A stretch of 18,549 nucleotides of DNA from Candidatus Methanoperedens sp. (GTDB lineage Archaea > Halobacteriota > Methanosarcinia > Methanosarcinales > Methanoperedenaceae). This document shows positions 7,631-13,840 of this stretch, piece after piece. The notes beneath the pieces were generated by a model. It was given only the letters and a program-made list of their open reading frames with translations, did no database searches and was not told the origin of the DNA. Positions within the stretch are counted from its first letter, which is position 1. Each line of letters opens with the position of its first letter. The stretch spans positions 1 to 18,549 of the forward strand of contig JAPZAN010000089.1 in NCBI GenBank assembly GCA_027460605.1, in the 5' to 3' direction. Position numbers and translations under genes: made by a program.

Positions 7631-7706
7631 AAAGGGTTACGCCCCTTTATGACGTATAGGGGTATCGCAGATACCCCTCCTTTTGATAAAACTTTCCTAA
7701 AGTTTT
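7627..7706 (-). promoter_or_regulatory. pheS leader with three perfect stem-loops
   Basis: In pheS transcript order the leader holds: stem C, 8 bp (7699-7706 with 7688-7695, 3-nt loop); stem B, 9 bp (7670-7678 with 7658-7666, loop UGC); and stem A, 10 bp (7643-7652 with 7627-7636, 6-nt loop). The AUG (7630-7628) is inside the 3' arm of stem A. CCCCU at the end of stem B can instead pair with AGGGG at the start of stem A (7642-7646), which would open both and expose the start codon. All pairings are directly visible; a regulatory role is inference. No known riboswitch class is recognised. Confidence 0.5.
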
Positions 7707-7746
7707 TCATTTGCGCCATAAAACAGGCATTAGAATGGACAGCGGG

Positions 7747-7754
7747 ATATTTAA
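7747..7754 (-). promoter_or_regulatory. Probable TATA box for pheS
   Basis: On the minus strand TTAAATAT, about 120 nt before the pheS ATG. Initiation about 25 nt downstream would place all three stem-loops within the transcript. It stands close to, and divergent from, the tRNA-Val promoter. Confidence 0.4.
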
Positions 7755-7783
7755 TGATTTGTGACCGGAGCAACCAAAAAAAC

Positions 7784-7790
7784 CTATATA
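7784..7790 (+). promoter_or_regulatory. TATA box for tRNA-Val
   Basis: CTATATA preceded by an A-run plus CC typical of an archaeal BRE, centred about 30 nt before the tRNA 5' end. Confidence 0.55.
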
Positions 7791-7816
7791 CCCAAACAAC
7801 ATCTTACCCCATCGCA

Positions 7817-7890
7817 GGGCTCGTGGTCTAGTCGGCTATGATACCGCCTTTACATGGCGGGGATCCGGAGTTCGAATCTCCGCGGGCCCA
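7817..7890 (+). tRNA. tRNA-Val (anticodon UAC)
   Basis: A complete 74-nt cloverleaf can be folded. The acceptor stem GGGCTCG pairs with CGGGCCC (one T-G wobble), and the discriminator is A7890. The anticodon stem is CCGCC/GGCGG with loop TTTACAT, giving anticodon TAC (valine, GUA/GUN). The T arm is CGGAG-TTCGAAT-CTCCG. There is no intron and no encoded CCA, so the 3' CCA must be added after transcription. It is followed by a short AT-rich region with a T-run at 7905-7909 (CTTTTTAGG) that may end transcription. Confidence 0.97.
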
Positions 7891-7939
7891 TTTAATACAT
7901 ATTGACTTTTTAGGAATGTTATGAGTGGGAATTGAATGA

Positions 7940-8016
7940 TTCTCACCGCAAAGAGCGCGAAGGTCGCAAAGAAAATAGGGGTGCAGCTTTGCGTTCTTTG
8001 CATCCTCTGCGGTGAA
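7940..8016. repeat. Imperfect inverted repeat made of 9-bp CGCAAAGAN units
   Basis: The left arm holds three 9-bp units (CGCAAAGAG, CGCGAAGGT, CGCAAAGAA; about 7947-7973). The right arm (about 7987-8014) holds three similar units on the other strand. The 28-nt arms CACCGC...CAAAG and CTTTGCG...GCGGTG match at 21 of 28 positions across a 15-nt spacer, so the transcript could fold into a long hairpin. Arrays of this sequence type occur between genes in many archaeal and bacterial genomes; their origin is not clear to me. No gene is seen in 7891-8107. Confidence 0.7.
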
Positions 8017-8074
8017 TTAATCTTGCATGAATTCTTATTCTTCAAGGTAAATACGATTTTAGAACTTCACTAAT

Positions 8075-8103
8075 GTCTTGGCGCACTCTGCGTCTTTGCG
8101 GTT
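8075..8103 (-). repeat. Third block of CGCARAGN-type units next to cofH
   Basis: On the minus strand this reads about three 9-bp units (CGCAAAGA, CGCAGAGTG, CGCCAAGAC), the same type and phase as the 7940-8016 arrays. It lies directly after the cofH stop and so would be in the 3' end of the cofH transcript. Confidence 0.6.
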
Positions 8104-8107
8104 GTAT

Positions 8108-9172
8108 TTAAAACCCGTTAACGTGCCTGTATAGCGTATCGCGCTGCTTTGGCACACGTTTTATTTCCCTTATCAGGCGCTCAAACTCCGCAGGCGCCAT
8201 GTACTCGCCACTCGTTGCGCCTGCGCTCTTTGATATTTGTTCTTCCATCAATGTCCCTCCAAGGTCATTCACGCCGCAATCGAGGGCCGACTGCGCAAGC
8301 TTTTTGCCAAGCTTCACCCAGCTTACCTGGATATTCTTGATATTCGGATACAACAATACTCTTGCAAGCGCATGCAATTTCAAATCCTCAACCCCGCGGG
8401 AAACTTGCTTTCCTGTCCCCAGCATATTGTTTAGCGGCATAAAAGGAAGCGGGACAAATTCCGTAAAACCGCCTGTTTTTTTCTGAATCTCGCGGATAGT
8501 CAGGATATGTTCAATCCTCTCCCGCAAAGTCTCGATATGCCCGTACATGATTGTTGCCGTTGTGGGAATTCCAGTCCTGTGCGCTGTCCTGACAACATTG
8601 ATCCATTCATGTGTGGTGAGTTTATCAGGACAAATCTCTTCCCTCACCCTGTCGGCGAGTATCTCGGCAGCAGTCCCGGGCATTGAACCAAGACCTGATT
8701 TTTTAAGGCATGACAATGTTTCTTTAATACTAATATTGCTATTCCCTGCCGCATGGAATACTTCCATGGGAGAAAATGCGTGAATGTGCAATTGCGGGAA
8801 TTCATTTTTTATACTTTCCAGGATTTCACAGTAATTGGAAACATCCCAGTCCGGAAGAAGCCCGCCCTGGATACATACTTCGGTGGCATTGATATCAACT
8901 GCAGCTTTTGTTTTTTCAAGAATTTCCCGGATAGACATGATATACCCGTCCTGTTTCTTGAAGGCGCAGAATTTGCATGTCCCAATACACATATTTGTAA
9001 AATTAATATTCCTGTTAATTACGTAGGTTACTTCGTCCCCGACGGATTTTTTGCGAAGCTTATCCGCAAGGGAAAAAAGATATGAAGGTTTATCGTAAAG
9101 TGCCAGAGCATCTTCAGTCGTGAATTTACCCGCCCCGGCTCTGCTAAGGTAATCGTCCTGAATGCTTCGCAA
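8108..9172 (-). CDS. cofH: FO synthase subunit CofH (tyrosine / ribitylaminouracil radical SAM transferase)
   Basis: CofH is a radical SAM enzyme that joins the hydroxybenzyl part of tyrosine to 5-amino-6-ribitylaminouracil, the first of two steps to FO, the chromophore of coenzyme F420. The 354-residue sequence has CIGTCKFC (C62, C66, C69; CX3CX2C cluster motif), preceded by VTYVINRNINFTN typical of the family, then EVCIQGGLLPD, HAFSPMEV and EFVPLPFMP. The N-terminus aligns with the family from the GKFTTEDALAL region. The only sensible start is TTG at 9172: no in-frame ATG lies upstream near it. It follows cofG after 62 nt on the same strand, so the two halves of FO synthase are probably co-transcribed, though a TATA-like CTATACATAA lies in the gap. 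Confidence 0.95.
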   Translation of the reverse strand: MRSIQDDYLSRAGAGKFTTEDALALYDKPSYLFSLADKLRKKSVGDEVTYVINRNINFTNMCIGTCKFCAFKKQDGYIMSIREILEKTKAAVDINATEVCIQGGLLPDWDVSNYCEILESIKNEFPQLHIHAFSPMEVFHAAGNSNISIKETLSCLKKSGLGSMPGTAAEILADRVREEICPDKLTTHEWINVVRTAHRTGIPTTATIMYGHIETLRERIEHILTIREIQKKTGGFTEFVPLPFMPLNNMLGTGKQVSRGVEDLKLHALARVLLYPNIKNIQVSWVKLGKKLAQSALDCGVNDLGGTLMEEQISKSAGATSGEYMAPAEFERLIREIKRVPKQRDTLYRHVNGF

Positions 9173-9234
9173 TTCCTGTATGCCCTGTAATTTATGTATA
9201 GTCCCACCAGAATTTTGCAGACATTACACGATAC

Positions 9235-10254
9235 TTATTTATATCCTTTCCGAAATCCTTCTGCGTCGCAAAGTCTGCGAATAAGCGGCGCAATCTCGTC
9301 GCTGTACCATCTTTTCTTCACAAATTGCGGATAAATCGGAAGCCGCTCCCGGAGGGGAACATCCACACTGGTCTGGATTTGCGGAACATCTGGCCAGGGT
9401 GATTCGGGATTAATATGGTCTATCGTTACAGGCGAGATACCGCCAAGGTCCGAAGCGCCGCACCTGACCAGTTCTCCGGGTCGAATTAGGTTGGGCGACA
9501 CCTGTATGGCTACATCTTCAGGAAGTATTTTTCTTGCAGTAGAGACCGTTTTTAACATTTCTTTCATTCCCGGGGAACTCATGGAAGCCATTTTTGTTTC
9601 GGGTTTGGGGATAAAATTCTGGATTATTACTTCCTGGATATGTCCGAATTTTTCGTGGATATCCCTGATAATTTTAAGGGAGCGAAGCCTGTCGTCCCAC
9701 GTTTCACCAATGCCGACGAGAATCCCGGTGGTAAATGGGATTTTGAGTTCTCCTGCGTATTCGATGGTTTTTATGCGCGCCTCCGGAATCTTGCCTGAAC
9801 AGCCTTCATGGGCTTTAACTGTACCCGCAGTTTCAAGCATGAGCCCCATGCTGGCATTAAAAGGTTTTAATTTTTCAAGCTCTCTTTTTTCAAGTATTCC
9901 GGGGTTTGAATGTGGCAAAAGACCGATACGGAGCGAAAGCTTGCACAGGTCAACAAGATAATCGATGATATTATCATACCCCAGTTCGGAAAGCCACGTG
10001 CTGAAGCCTTCTACTTCTTCCGGACGCTCACCGAATGTGAAAAGAGCTTCCGAGCAGCCTGCCTGTGCGCCTCCTGAAAGTATGGCAGCAACTTCATCAG
10101 GCGATAACAGTTTTGCCTCGGGGTGCCCGATATCCCGCCTGAAGCCGCAATACCCGCACTTATTCCTGCAAACATTGGTAAGCGGGATGAAGACATTGCG
10201 CGAGAACGTAACAAAGGGTTGAGGCATAGACCATAATTGAAGTGGAATGTACAT
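9235..10254 (-). CDS. cofG: FO synthase subunit CofG (7,8-didemethyl-8-hydroxy-5-deazariboflavin synthase)
   Basis: CofG is the second radical SAM subunit of FO synthase; it closes the deazaflavin ring on the CofH product. The 339-residue protein begins with VTFSRNVFIPLTNVCRNKC, giving the cluster motif C29-X3-C33-X2-C36. Further family blocks are EALFTFGERPEE, LLPHSNPGIL, GLMLETAG, TGILVGIGET, VIIQNFIPKPET and CGASDLGGISPVTIDHINPE. The ATG at 10254 sits within the perfect palindrome ACATAATTATGT (10251-10262); M10 is an alternative start. The gene is transcribed away from tRNA-Leu and towards cofH. Confidence 0.96.
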   Translation of the reverse strand: MYIPLQLWSMPQPFVTFSRNVFIPLTNVCRNKCGYCGFRRDIGHPEAKLLSPDEVAAILSGGAQAGCSEALFTFGERPEEVEGFSTWLSELGYDNIIDYLVDLCKLSLRIGLLPHSNPGILEKRELEKLKPFNASMGLMLETAGTVKAHEGCSGKIPEARIKTIEYAGELKIPFTTGILVGIGETWDDRLRSLKIIRDIHEKFGHIQEVIIQNFIPKPETKMASMSSPGMKEMLKTVSTARKILPEDVAIQVSPNLIRPGELVRCGASDLGGISPVTIDHINPESPWPDVPQIQTSVDVPLRERLPIYPQFVKKRWYSDEIAPLIRRLCDAEGFRKGYK

Positions 10255-10280
10255 AATTATGTCGAATCAAGACAAAAAAA

Positions 10281-10310
10281 ACCGCAGATGAACGCAGATA
10301 AACGCAGATG
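10281..10310 (+). repeat. Three tandem 10-bp CGCAGAT units upstream of cofG
   Basis: ACCGCAGATG, AACGCAGATA and AACGCAGATG stand head to tail with a 10-bp period, one helical turn. They are related in sequence to the 9-bp CGCAAAGA arrays downstream of cofH, so the cofG-cofH pair is bracketed by two versions of the same repeat type. Nearby, CTAACG-ATG-CGTTAG (10317-10331) is a perfect 6-bp inverted repeat. Confidence 0.75.
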
Positions 10311-10331
10311 CAAAATCTAACGATGCGTTAG

Positions 10332-10337
10332 TTTAAA
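10332..10337 (+). promoter_or_regulatory. Probable TATA box for tRNA-Leu
   Basis: TTTAAA lies about 34 nt before the tRNA 5' end, giving a short precursor leader. A second AT-rich element, ATATTTAA at 10350-10357, is too close to the tRNA to act alone in the usual geometry. Confidence 0.4.
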
Positions 10338-10368
10338 GTAACCCGAGGGATATTTAACCTGTCCCCAC

Positions 10369-10451
10369 GCGGGGGTAACCAAGCGGCCAAAGGTGCAGGA
10401 CTTAAGATCCTGTTGCGCAGGCATTCGTGGGTTCAAATCCCATCCCCCGCA
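10369..10451 (+). tRNA. tRNA-Leu (anticodon UAA)
   Basis: An 83-nt class II tRNA. The acceptor stem GCGGGGG/CCCCCGC is perfect, with discriminator A10451. The anticodon stem CAGGA/TCCTG encloses loop CTTAAGA, giving anticodon TAA, which reads the leucine codon UUA. An extra-long variable region follows (TTGCGCAGGCATTC), as expected for leucine tRNAs. The T arm is GTGGG-TTCAAAT-CCCAT. No intron and no encoded CCA. Confidence 0.96.
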
Positions 10452-10539
10452 CTCAATAAAATATTCTATAATCTTTTCCTGTTGTTTCGCCGGCTACCGG
10501 ATGACTTTGACAAATACTTAATAGGCCAACCTTAGCTTA

Positions 10540-11272
10540 CTAAATGTTGATCTCCATAAAAACTGCACAATGGTCGGATGCCTCTGTTCCTTTTGGCCCG
10601 ACGCCGGGGAATCTGGGCCCATTATATGCCTTGGCATAATTTGCAAGACCCCGCCGCTCGATTTTGGGGAGAGTCTTTGGGTTTTTCTTCGACAACGCCT
10701 TGGATAGAAGAATATAGTCAAACTGGTTTATCTCATGTTTAGCCTCCCAGTAATGAGTCCACTGCTCATTCTTTGGCAGGCGCGCTACAACATTCTCCAT
10801 CATTGAACCATCAAGAATCGGCTTAAGGCATTCGGCATCAGGCGTGTCGTTAAAATCTCCAAGTACGGCAAAATTTGCATTTTTTACATTGCTGCCAAAA
10901 CGTTCATGTATAATCTCAGCAATTCGGGTTGCTTGACTCTTGCGTCTCTCTGCCGTTTCCGCTACTCCACCCAGTCTGGACTTGAGGTGATTGACGAATA
11001 AGGTCAGGCTCTTGTTTCCTTTTTTATCAACAAAGATGTCGGCTTCGAGGCAGTCGCGTGAGAATATTCACATCAGGGTCATTCTCAAGGTCAAGAATTA
11101 CACGTGCAGTGTTTTTTCTCTGCCCCTCGTCAAATATCTGGAGTGCCGTCTTTTCTATACGCCATCCTTCTTTGATATATTTACTTTGATCAACCTCTTT
11201 CCCCAGAAACTTATAGCGAAGGAACAGGTTCTCCACGTTAAACGTACCAATTTTTAGCCCCATATTTTTCAC
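10540..11272 (-). pseudogene. Endonuclease/exonuclease/phosphatase (EEP) family gene broken by an internal deletion
   Basis: Two frames together give one protein with its middle missing. The 5' part (from 11272) reads LKIGTFNVENLFLRYKFLG through ARVILDLENDPDV, the EEP N-terminus. The other frame then resumes at about 11060 with IFSRDCLEADIF and contains LFVNHLKS, VLGDFNDTPD, FDYILLS and SDHCAVFMEI before the stop at 10540. The segment that should carry the catalytic Glu (the LQEVE-type motif after DPDV) and the central DNase-I-like sheet, perhaps 70-100 residues, is absent and the frame changes at the junction near 11055. A functional Mg-dependent phosphodiesterase is therefore unlikely. Flanked by tRNA-Leu and serS. 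An assembly error is possible. Confidence 0.8.
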
Positions 11273-11333
11273 CGAATCAGAATAGGATGTAGCAATTGAA
11301 ATATCTTTGCATCATCTTCAATAGCTATGTTTT

Positions 11334-11356
11334 TATTGAAAACATATTTTTCAATA
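11334..11356. repeat. 9-bp inverted repeat in the serS upstream region
   Basis: TATTGAAAA (11334-11342) and TTTTCAATA (11348-11356) form a perfect 9-bp stem with a 5-base loop. A further TTCAATA at 11317-11323 could pair with the first arm instead. It lies upstream of the serS TATA box and of the broken EEP gene, so it may be an operator for either or a chance AT-rich palindrome. Confidence 0.4.
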
Positions 11357-11383
11357 TAAGTACTGATTCAATCATAATGAAGG

Positions 11384-11390
11384 TATAAAT
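11384..11390 (+). promoter_or_regulatory. TATA box for serS
   Basis: TATAAAT, a strong archaeal TATA consensus, about 106 nt before the favoured serS start at 11490 and 49 nt before the alternative ATG at 11433. A weaker TTATATTAA (11462-11470) lies 24 nt before 11490 and could drive a leaderless mRNA. Confidence 0.4.
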
Positions 11391-11489
11391 AACAAATAAG
11401 TCATAAGTGACCCCAATAAATCAGGAAAATTAATGTTGGTATATCCGGTTAAAACCATCTATTATATTAAAAATCAAGGAAAAGATACA

Positions 11490-12998
11490 ATGGAACCTTA
11501 CTTTCACCTGAAAGGCAGCTTCAAAACAAGCGCCGACGCATCCGCAGCACGCGCCGACATAGAAAAGTTCATCGAAGAGGCAAAAGCTACCATCCTGCAA
11601 AAAGGCGTACCCGCAGGAAGAGGGGCTAAAATCATCGGCTGGGACATAAAGGATAACGCCGTCTTCTTCGATATCGAATCAGACAGGTACCTGCGCGCCC
11701 ATGATGCGTTCATCCGCCTCCGAAAACCGCTTGCAGGAGTGCTTGGCAAAGGATACAAAATCGGAATAAGAGGCGCTGAAGTGGAAGAATTCATTGTCAA
11801 GCTGCCTTCAGAGCAGGCTCTGTGCCAGCACAAAATACCTCATGTAAAGGCAATCGACTTCGACGACGGCACGATTACGCTCTCACTCGATGTCGGCGAG
11901 GCAGAGCTTGAGAACAAGGTCCCGGACAGGATAATATCACTCATCGAGGATAAAATCGCAGCGCAAAGCTTCGGCGGCAAAGCCGAACACTGGAGCCTTC
12001 TCTGGGAAAGCCCCAATAAAGAGATGAAATTCACAGCCGACCCGACCGTGGAGGCAGAAAAGCGCGGCTGGATAAAGCGCGGCGCAAGCCGGGGGCAGTG
12101 GATACATGGTCCCCAGATGACCCGTATTTTCAGGGCGTTTGAAGAGATAGTGATGGAGGAAGTAATCAAGCCTCTCGGATACGTGGAAATGATATTCCCC
12201 AAACTCGATACGTGGGACGTGCTCAAGCACTCGGGACATGCAAAGGGTGTGTATCCTGAAATATACTACATTTGTCCCCCGAAGACACGAGACCCGCTGT
12301 TCTGGGAAGAAGTGATTGACCACTATAAAGTTACTCTCGAAGTTCCGCTTGACCTCATTTCGGAGAAAATCGATAAGCCCATCGGCGCCATGTGCTATGC
12401 CCAGTGCCCTTCGTTCTGGCCCTTCATGCAGGGTAAAACCATAGCCGATGACTCGTTTCCCATAAAAGTTTTTGACCGTTCCGGCACCTCGCACAGGTAC
12501 GAGAGCGGCGGCATACACGGCATGGAAAGGGTTGATGAATTCCACAGGATTGAGCTTGTTTTCATTGGCACGCCTGAGCAGATACTCGACCACTCAAAGA
12601 AGATGCAGGAGTGCTATAAGCATGTATTCAACGACATACTCGACCTTGAGTGGAGGATGGCATGGGTCACGCCGTGGTTCATGGCGCAGGAAGGCTTGAC
12701 AGGGCTTGCAGGACAGAAAGAAGTGGGCACTATCGATTTTGAGGCGCCGCTGCCGTACCGCGGGAAAGACGGCGAGTGGCTTGAGTTCCAGAACCTGAGT
12801 GTTAATGGTGATAAGTATCCAAAGGGTTTCAACGTGAAGTCGCAGTCGGGGAAGGAAGTATGGAGCGGCTGCTCCGGTATCGGGCTTGAGAGATGGGCGA
12901 GTACCTTCCTTGCTCAGAAAGGATGCGAACCAAAGGACTGGCCTGATAAGTTCAGGGAGAAGGTGGGGGAGATGCCGAAAGGGATAAGGTTCATGTGA
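11490..12998 (+). CDS. serS: Type-2 (methanogen-type) seryl-tRNA synthetase
   Basis: From ATG 11490 the protein is 502 residues and follows the rare, zinc-dependent SerRS known from methanogens, which charges tRNA-Ser and is only distantly related to the common enzyme. Zinc ligands fall at C306 (YAQC), E355 (FHRIE) and C461 (WSGC), the numbers reported for the Methanosarcina barkeri enzyme as I recall them. Other blocks: GSFKTSADAS at the N-terminus, RGASRGQWIHGPQ (197-209), SGHAKGVYPEIYY (248-260), FDRSGTSHRYESGGIHG (328-344, motif 2), TPWFMAQEGL (394-403) and CSGIGLERW (461-469, motif 3). AAGGA lies 9 nt before 11490. An in-frame ATG at 11433, with AGGA 6 nt ahead, would add 19 residues not expected in the family. 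Confidence 0.96.
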   Translation: MEPYFHLKGSFKTSADASAARADIEKFIEEAKATILQKGVPAGRGAKIIGWDIKDNAVFFDIESDRYLRAHDAFIRLRKPLAGVLGKGYKIGIRGAEVEEFIVKLPSEQALCQHKIPHVKAIDFDDGTITLSLDVGEAELENKVPDRIISLIEDKIAAQSFGGKAEHWSLLWESPNKEMKFTADPTVEAEKRGWIKRGASRGQWIHGPQMTRIFRAFEEIVMEEVIKPLGYVEMIFPKLDTWDVLKHSGHAKGVYPEIYYICPPKTRDPLFWEEVIDHYKVTLEVPLDLISEKIDKPIGAMCYAQCPSFWPFMQGKTIADDSFPIKVFDRSGTSHRYESGGIHGMERVDEFHRIELVFIGTPEQILDHSKKMQECYKHVFNDILDLEWRMAWVTPWFMAQEGLTGLAGQKEVGTIDFEAPLPYRGKDGEWLEFQNLSVNGDKYPKGFNVKSQSGKEVWSGCSGIGLERWASTFLAQKGCEPKDWPDKFREKVGEMPKGIRFM

Positions 12999-13035
12999 AA
13001 CGGGGGAGACAGGAAAAAGCCGGAAGATAGAGATG

Positions 13036-13055
13036 TTGAGCGCGGAAGCGTTCAG
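13036..13055. terminator. Stem-loop between convergent serS and the acd cluster
   Basis: An 8-bp stem with two G-T pairs closes a GGAA tetraloop (GNRA type) read on the plus strand, 38 nt after the serS stop. It also lies just beyond the small minus-strand ORF that ends at 13063, so it could end transcripts from either side. No U-run accompanies it. Confidence 0.3.
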
Positions 13056-13062
13056 CGCAGGC

Positions 13063-13188
13063 TCATCTTTCCCCATATACATAGATATCCACATTTTCAG
13101 ACGAATCAGCTATGCCCCAGTGAACAGGTTTTTTAAGCATATGCAGAGCTGTATTCTCTTCTTCCTGTTTACGATTATTTTCTTCCAT
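13063..13188 (-). CDS. Small 41-residue ORF coupled to acdB
   Basis: A short ORF starts with ATG 4 nt after the acdB stop and has a well-placed Shine-Dalgarno, GGAG (13199-13196), 7 nt ahead of the ATG and overlapping the end of acdB. The product is hydrophilic: an acidic/basic N-terminal helix (MEENNRKQEEEN), then LHMLKKPVHWGIADSSENVD and IYVYGER. There is no Cys pair, signal peptide or membrane segment, and I recognise no family. It occupies the otherwise empty space before convergent serS. The start signals and spacing argue for translation; its length and unknown homology keep the call uncertain. Confidence 0.5.
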   Translation of the reverse strand: MEENNRKQEEENTALHMLKKPVHWGIADSSENVDIYVYGER

Positions 13189-13192
13189 ATAA

Positions 13193-13840
13193 TCACTCCA
13201 CCATCGCTCTCGCGTCCACCGCAACCGCCCCGCTCTCACTCACAATCAGCGGGTTTATATCAAGTTCGATGATGTTCTCCTTTTCAGCCATATCCGAAAC
13301 AGAGACAAGCACTCTTGCGATAGCATCAATATCCGCAGGCATTCTTCCCCGGATTCCCTTGAGTATTGGGTAGCCTTTAATCTCCGCTATCATCGAAAGC
13401 GCGTCGCTATTATCGATAGGCACGACCCTGAATGTAACATCCTTGTAAACCTCCACAAAAATCCCGCCAAGCCCGAACATCAGCGCATGACCGAACTGTG
13501 CATCCTTTTTCAGGCCTACTATAATCTCATGACCCGGTGGAGCCATCTGCTGCACCAGGATTCCCTCGATACTGGCGCCCGGAACTGCTTTCTTAATTCG
13601 TGCTATGATTTCGGCATATGTTGTTTTTACCTCGTCCTCTTTCACATTCAGGACAACTCCACCCACATCGCTCTTGTGCGGAATTTCAGGCGAAGATATT
13701 TTCATGGCGACAGGCATTCCAAGCTCCATCGCAATATCATAAGCCTCATCTGCGCTCCCTGCAATACGTTCCTCCGTCACAGGAACCCCGTATTTTGCAA
13801 GAAGCTTTTTTGCCTCATGCTCGGTAAGAATTTTTGTCAT
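13193..13840 (-). CDS. acdB: ADP-forming acetyl-CoA synthetase, beta subunit (ATP-grasp)
   Basis: The beta subunit of the enzyme that converts acetyl-CoA (or another acyl-CoA), ADP and phosphate into the free acid, CoA and ATP, the archaeal route for making ATP from acyl-CoA. The 215 residues are an ATP-grasp domain: LLAKYGVPVTEE (13-24), PVAMKISSPEIPHKSDVGGV (43-62), ILVQQMAPPGHEIIVG (94-109), FGLGGIFVEV (122-131) and ELDINPLIV (192-200) with the metal-binding Asn. Slightly short for the family (about 230). The ATG at 13840 overlaps the acdA stop (TGATG), so alpha and beta are translated together. This separate-subunit layout matches Pyrococcus-type ACD rather than the fused form. Confidence 0.93.
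   Translation of the reverse strand: MTKILTEHEAKKLLAKYGVPVTEERIAGSADEAYDIAMELGMPVAMKISSPEIPHKSDVGGVVLNVKEDEVKTTYAEIIARIKKAVPGASIEGILVQQMAPPGHEIIVGLKKDAQFGHALMFGLGGIFVEVYKDVTFRVVPIDNSDALSMIAEIKGYPILKGIRGRMPADIDAIARVLVSVSDMAEKENIIELDINPLIVSESGAVAVDARAMVE

Noticed and set aside
7035..7652. 205-residue plus-strand ORF
   Set aside because: Lies wholly antisense to pheS, which has full family motifs; low-complexity Ser/Phe-rich product with no recognisable domain.
7836..8045. 69-residue minus-strand ORF running over the tRNA-Val gene (ends in EIRTPDPRHVKAVS)
   Set aside because: The C-terminal part is the antisense translation of the tRNA, a well-known spurious product in databases; the rest is repeat sequence.
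10281..10310. Possible CRISPR-like tandem repeats
   Set aside because: Units are 10 bp, contiguous, without spacers of CRISPR length and with no cas genes in the window.
11937..12593. 218-residue minus-strand ORF
   Set aside because: Antisense shadow of the type-2 serS coding region, whose catalytic and zinc residues are all in place.
13033..13272. 79-residue plus-strand ORF after serS
   Set aside because: Overlaps the end of acdB on the other strand and lacks a ribosome binding site; the minus-strand 41-codon ORF has much better start signals.
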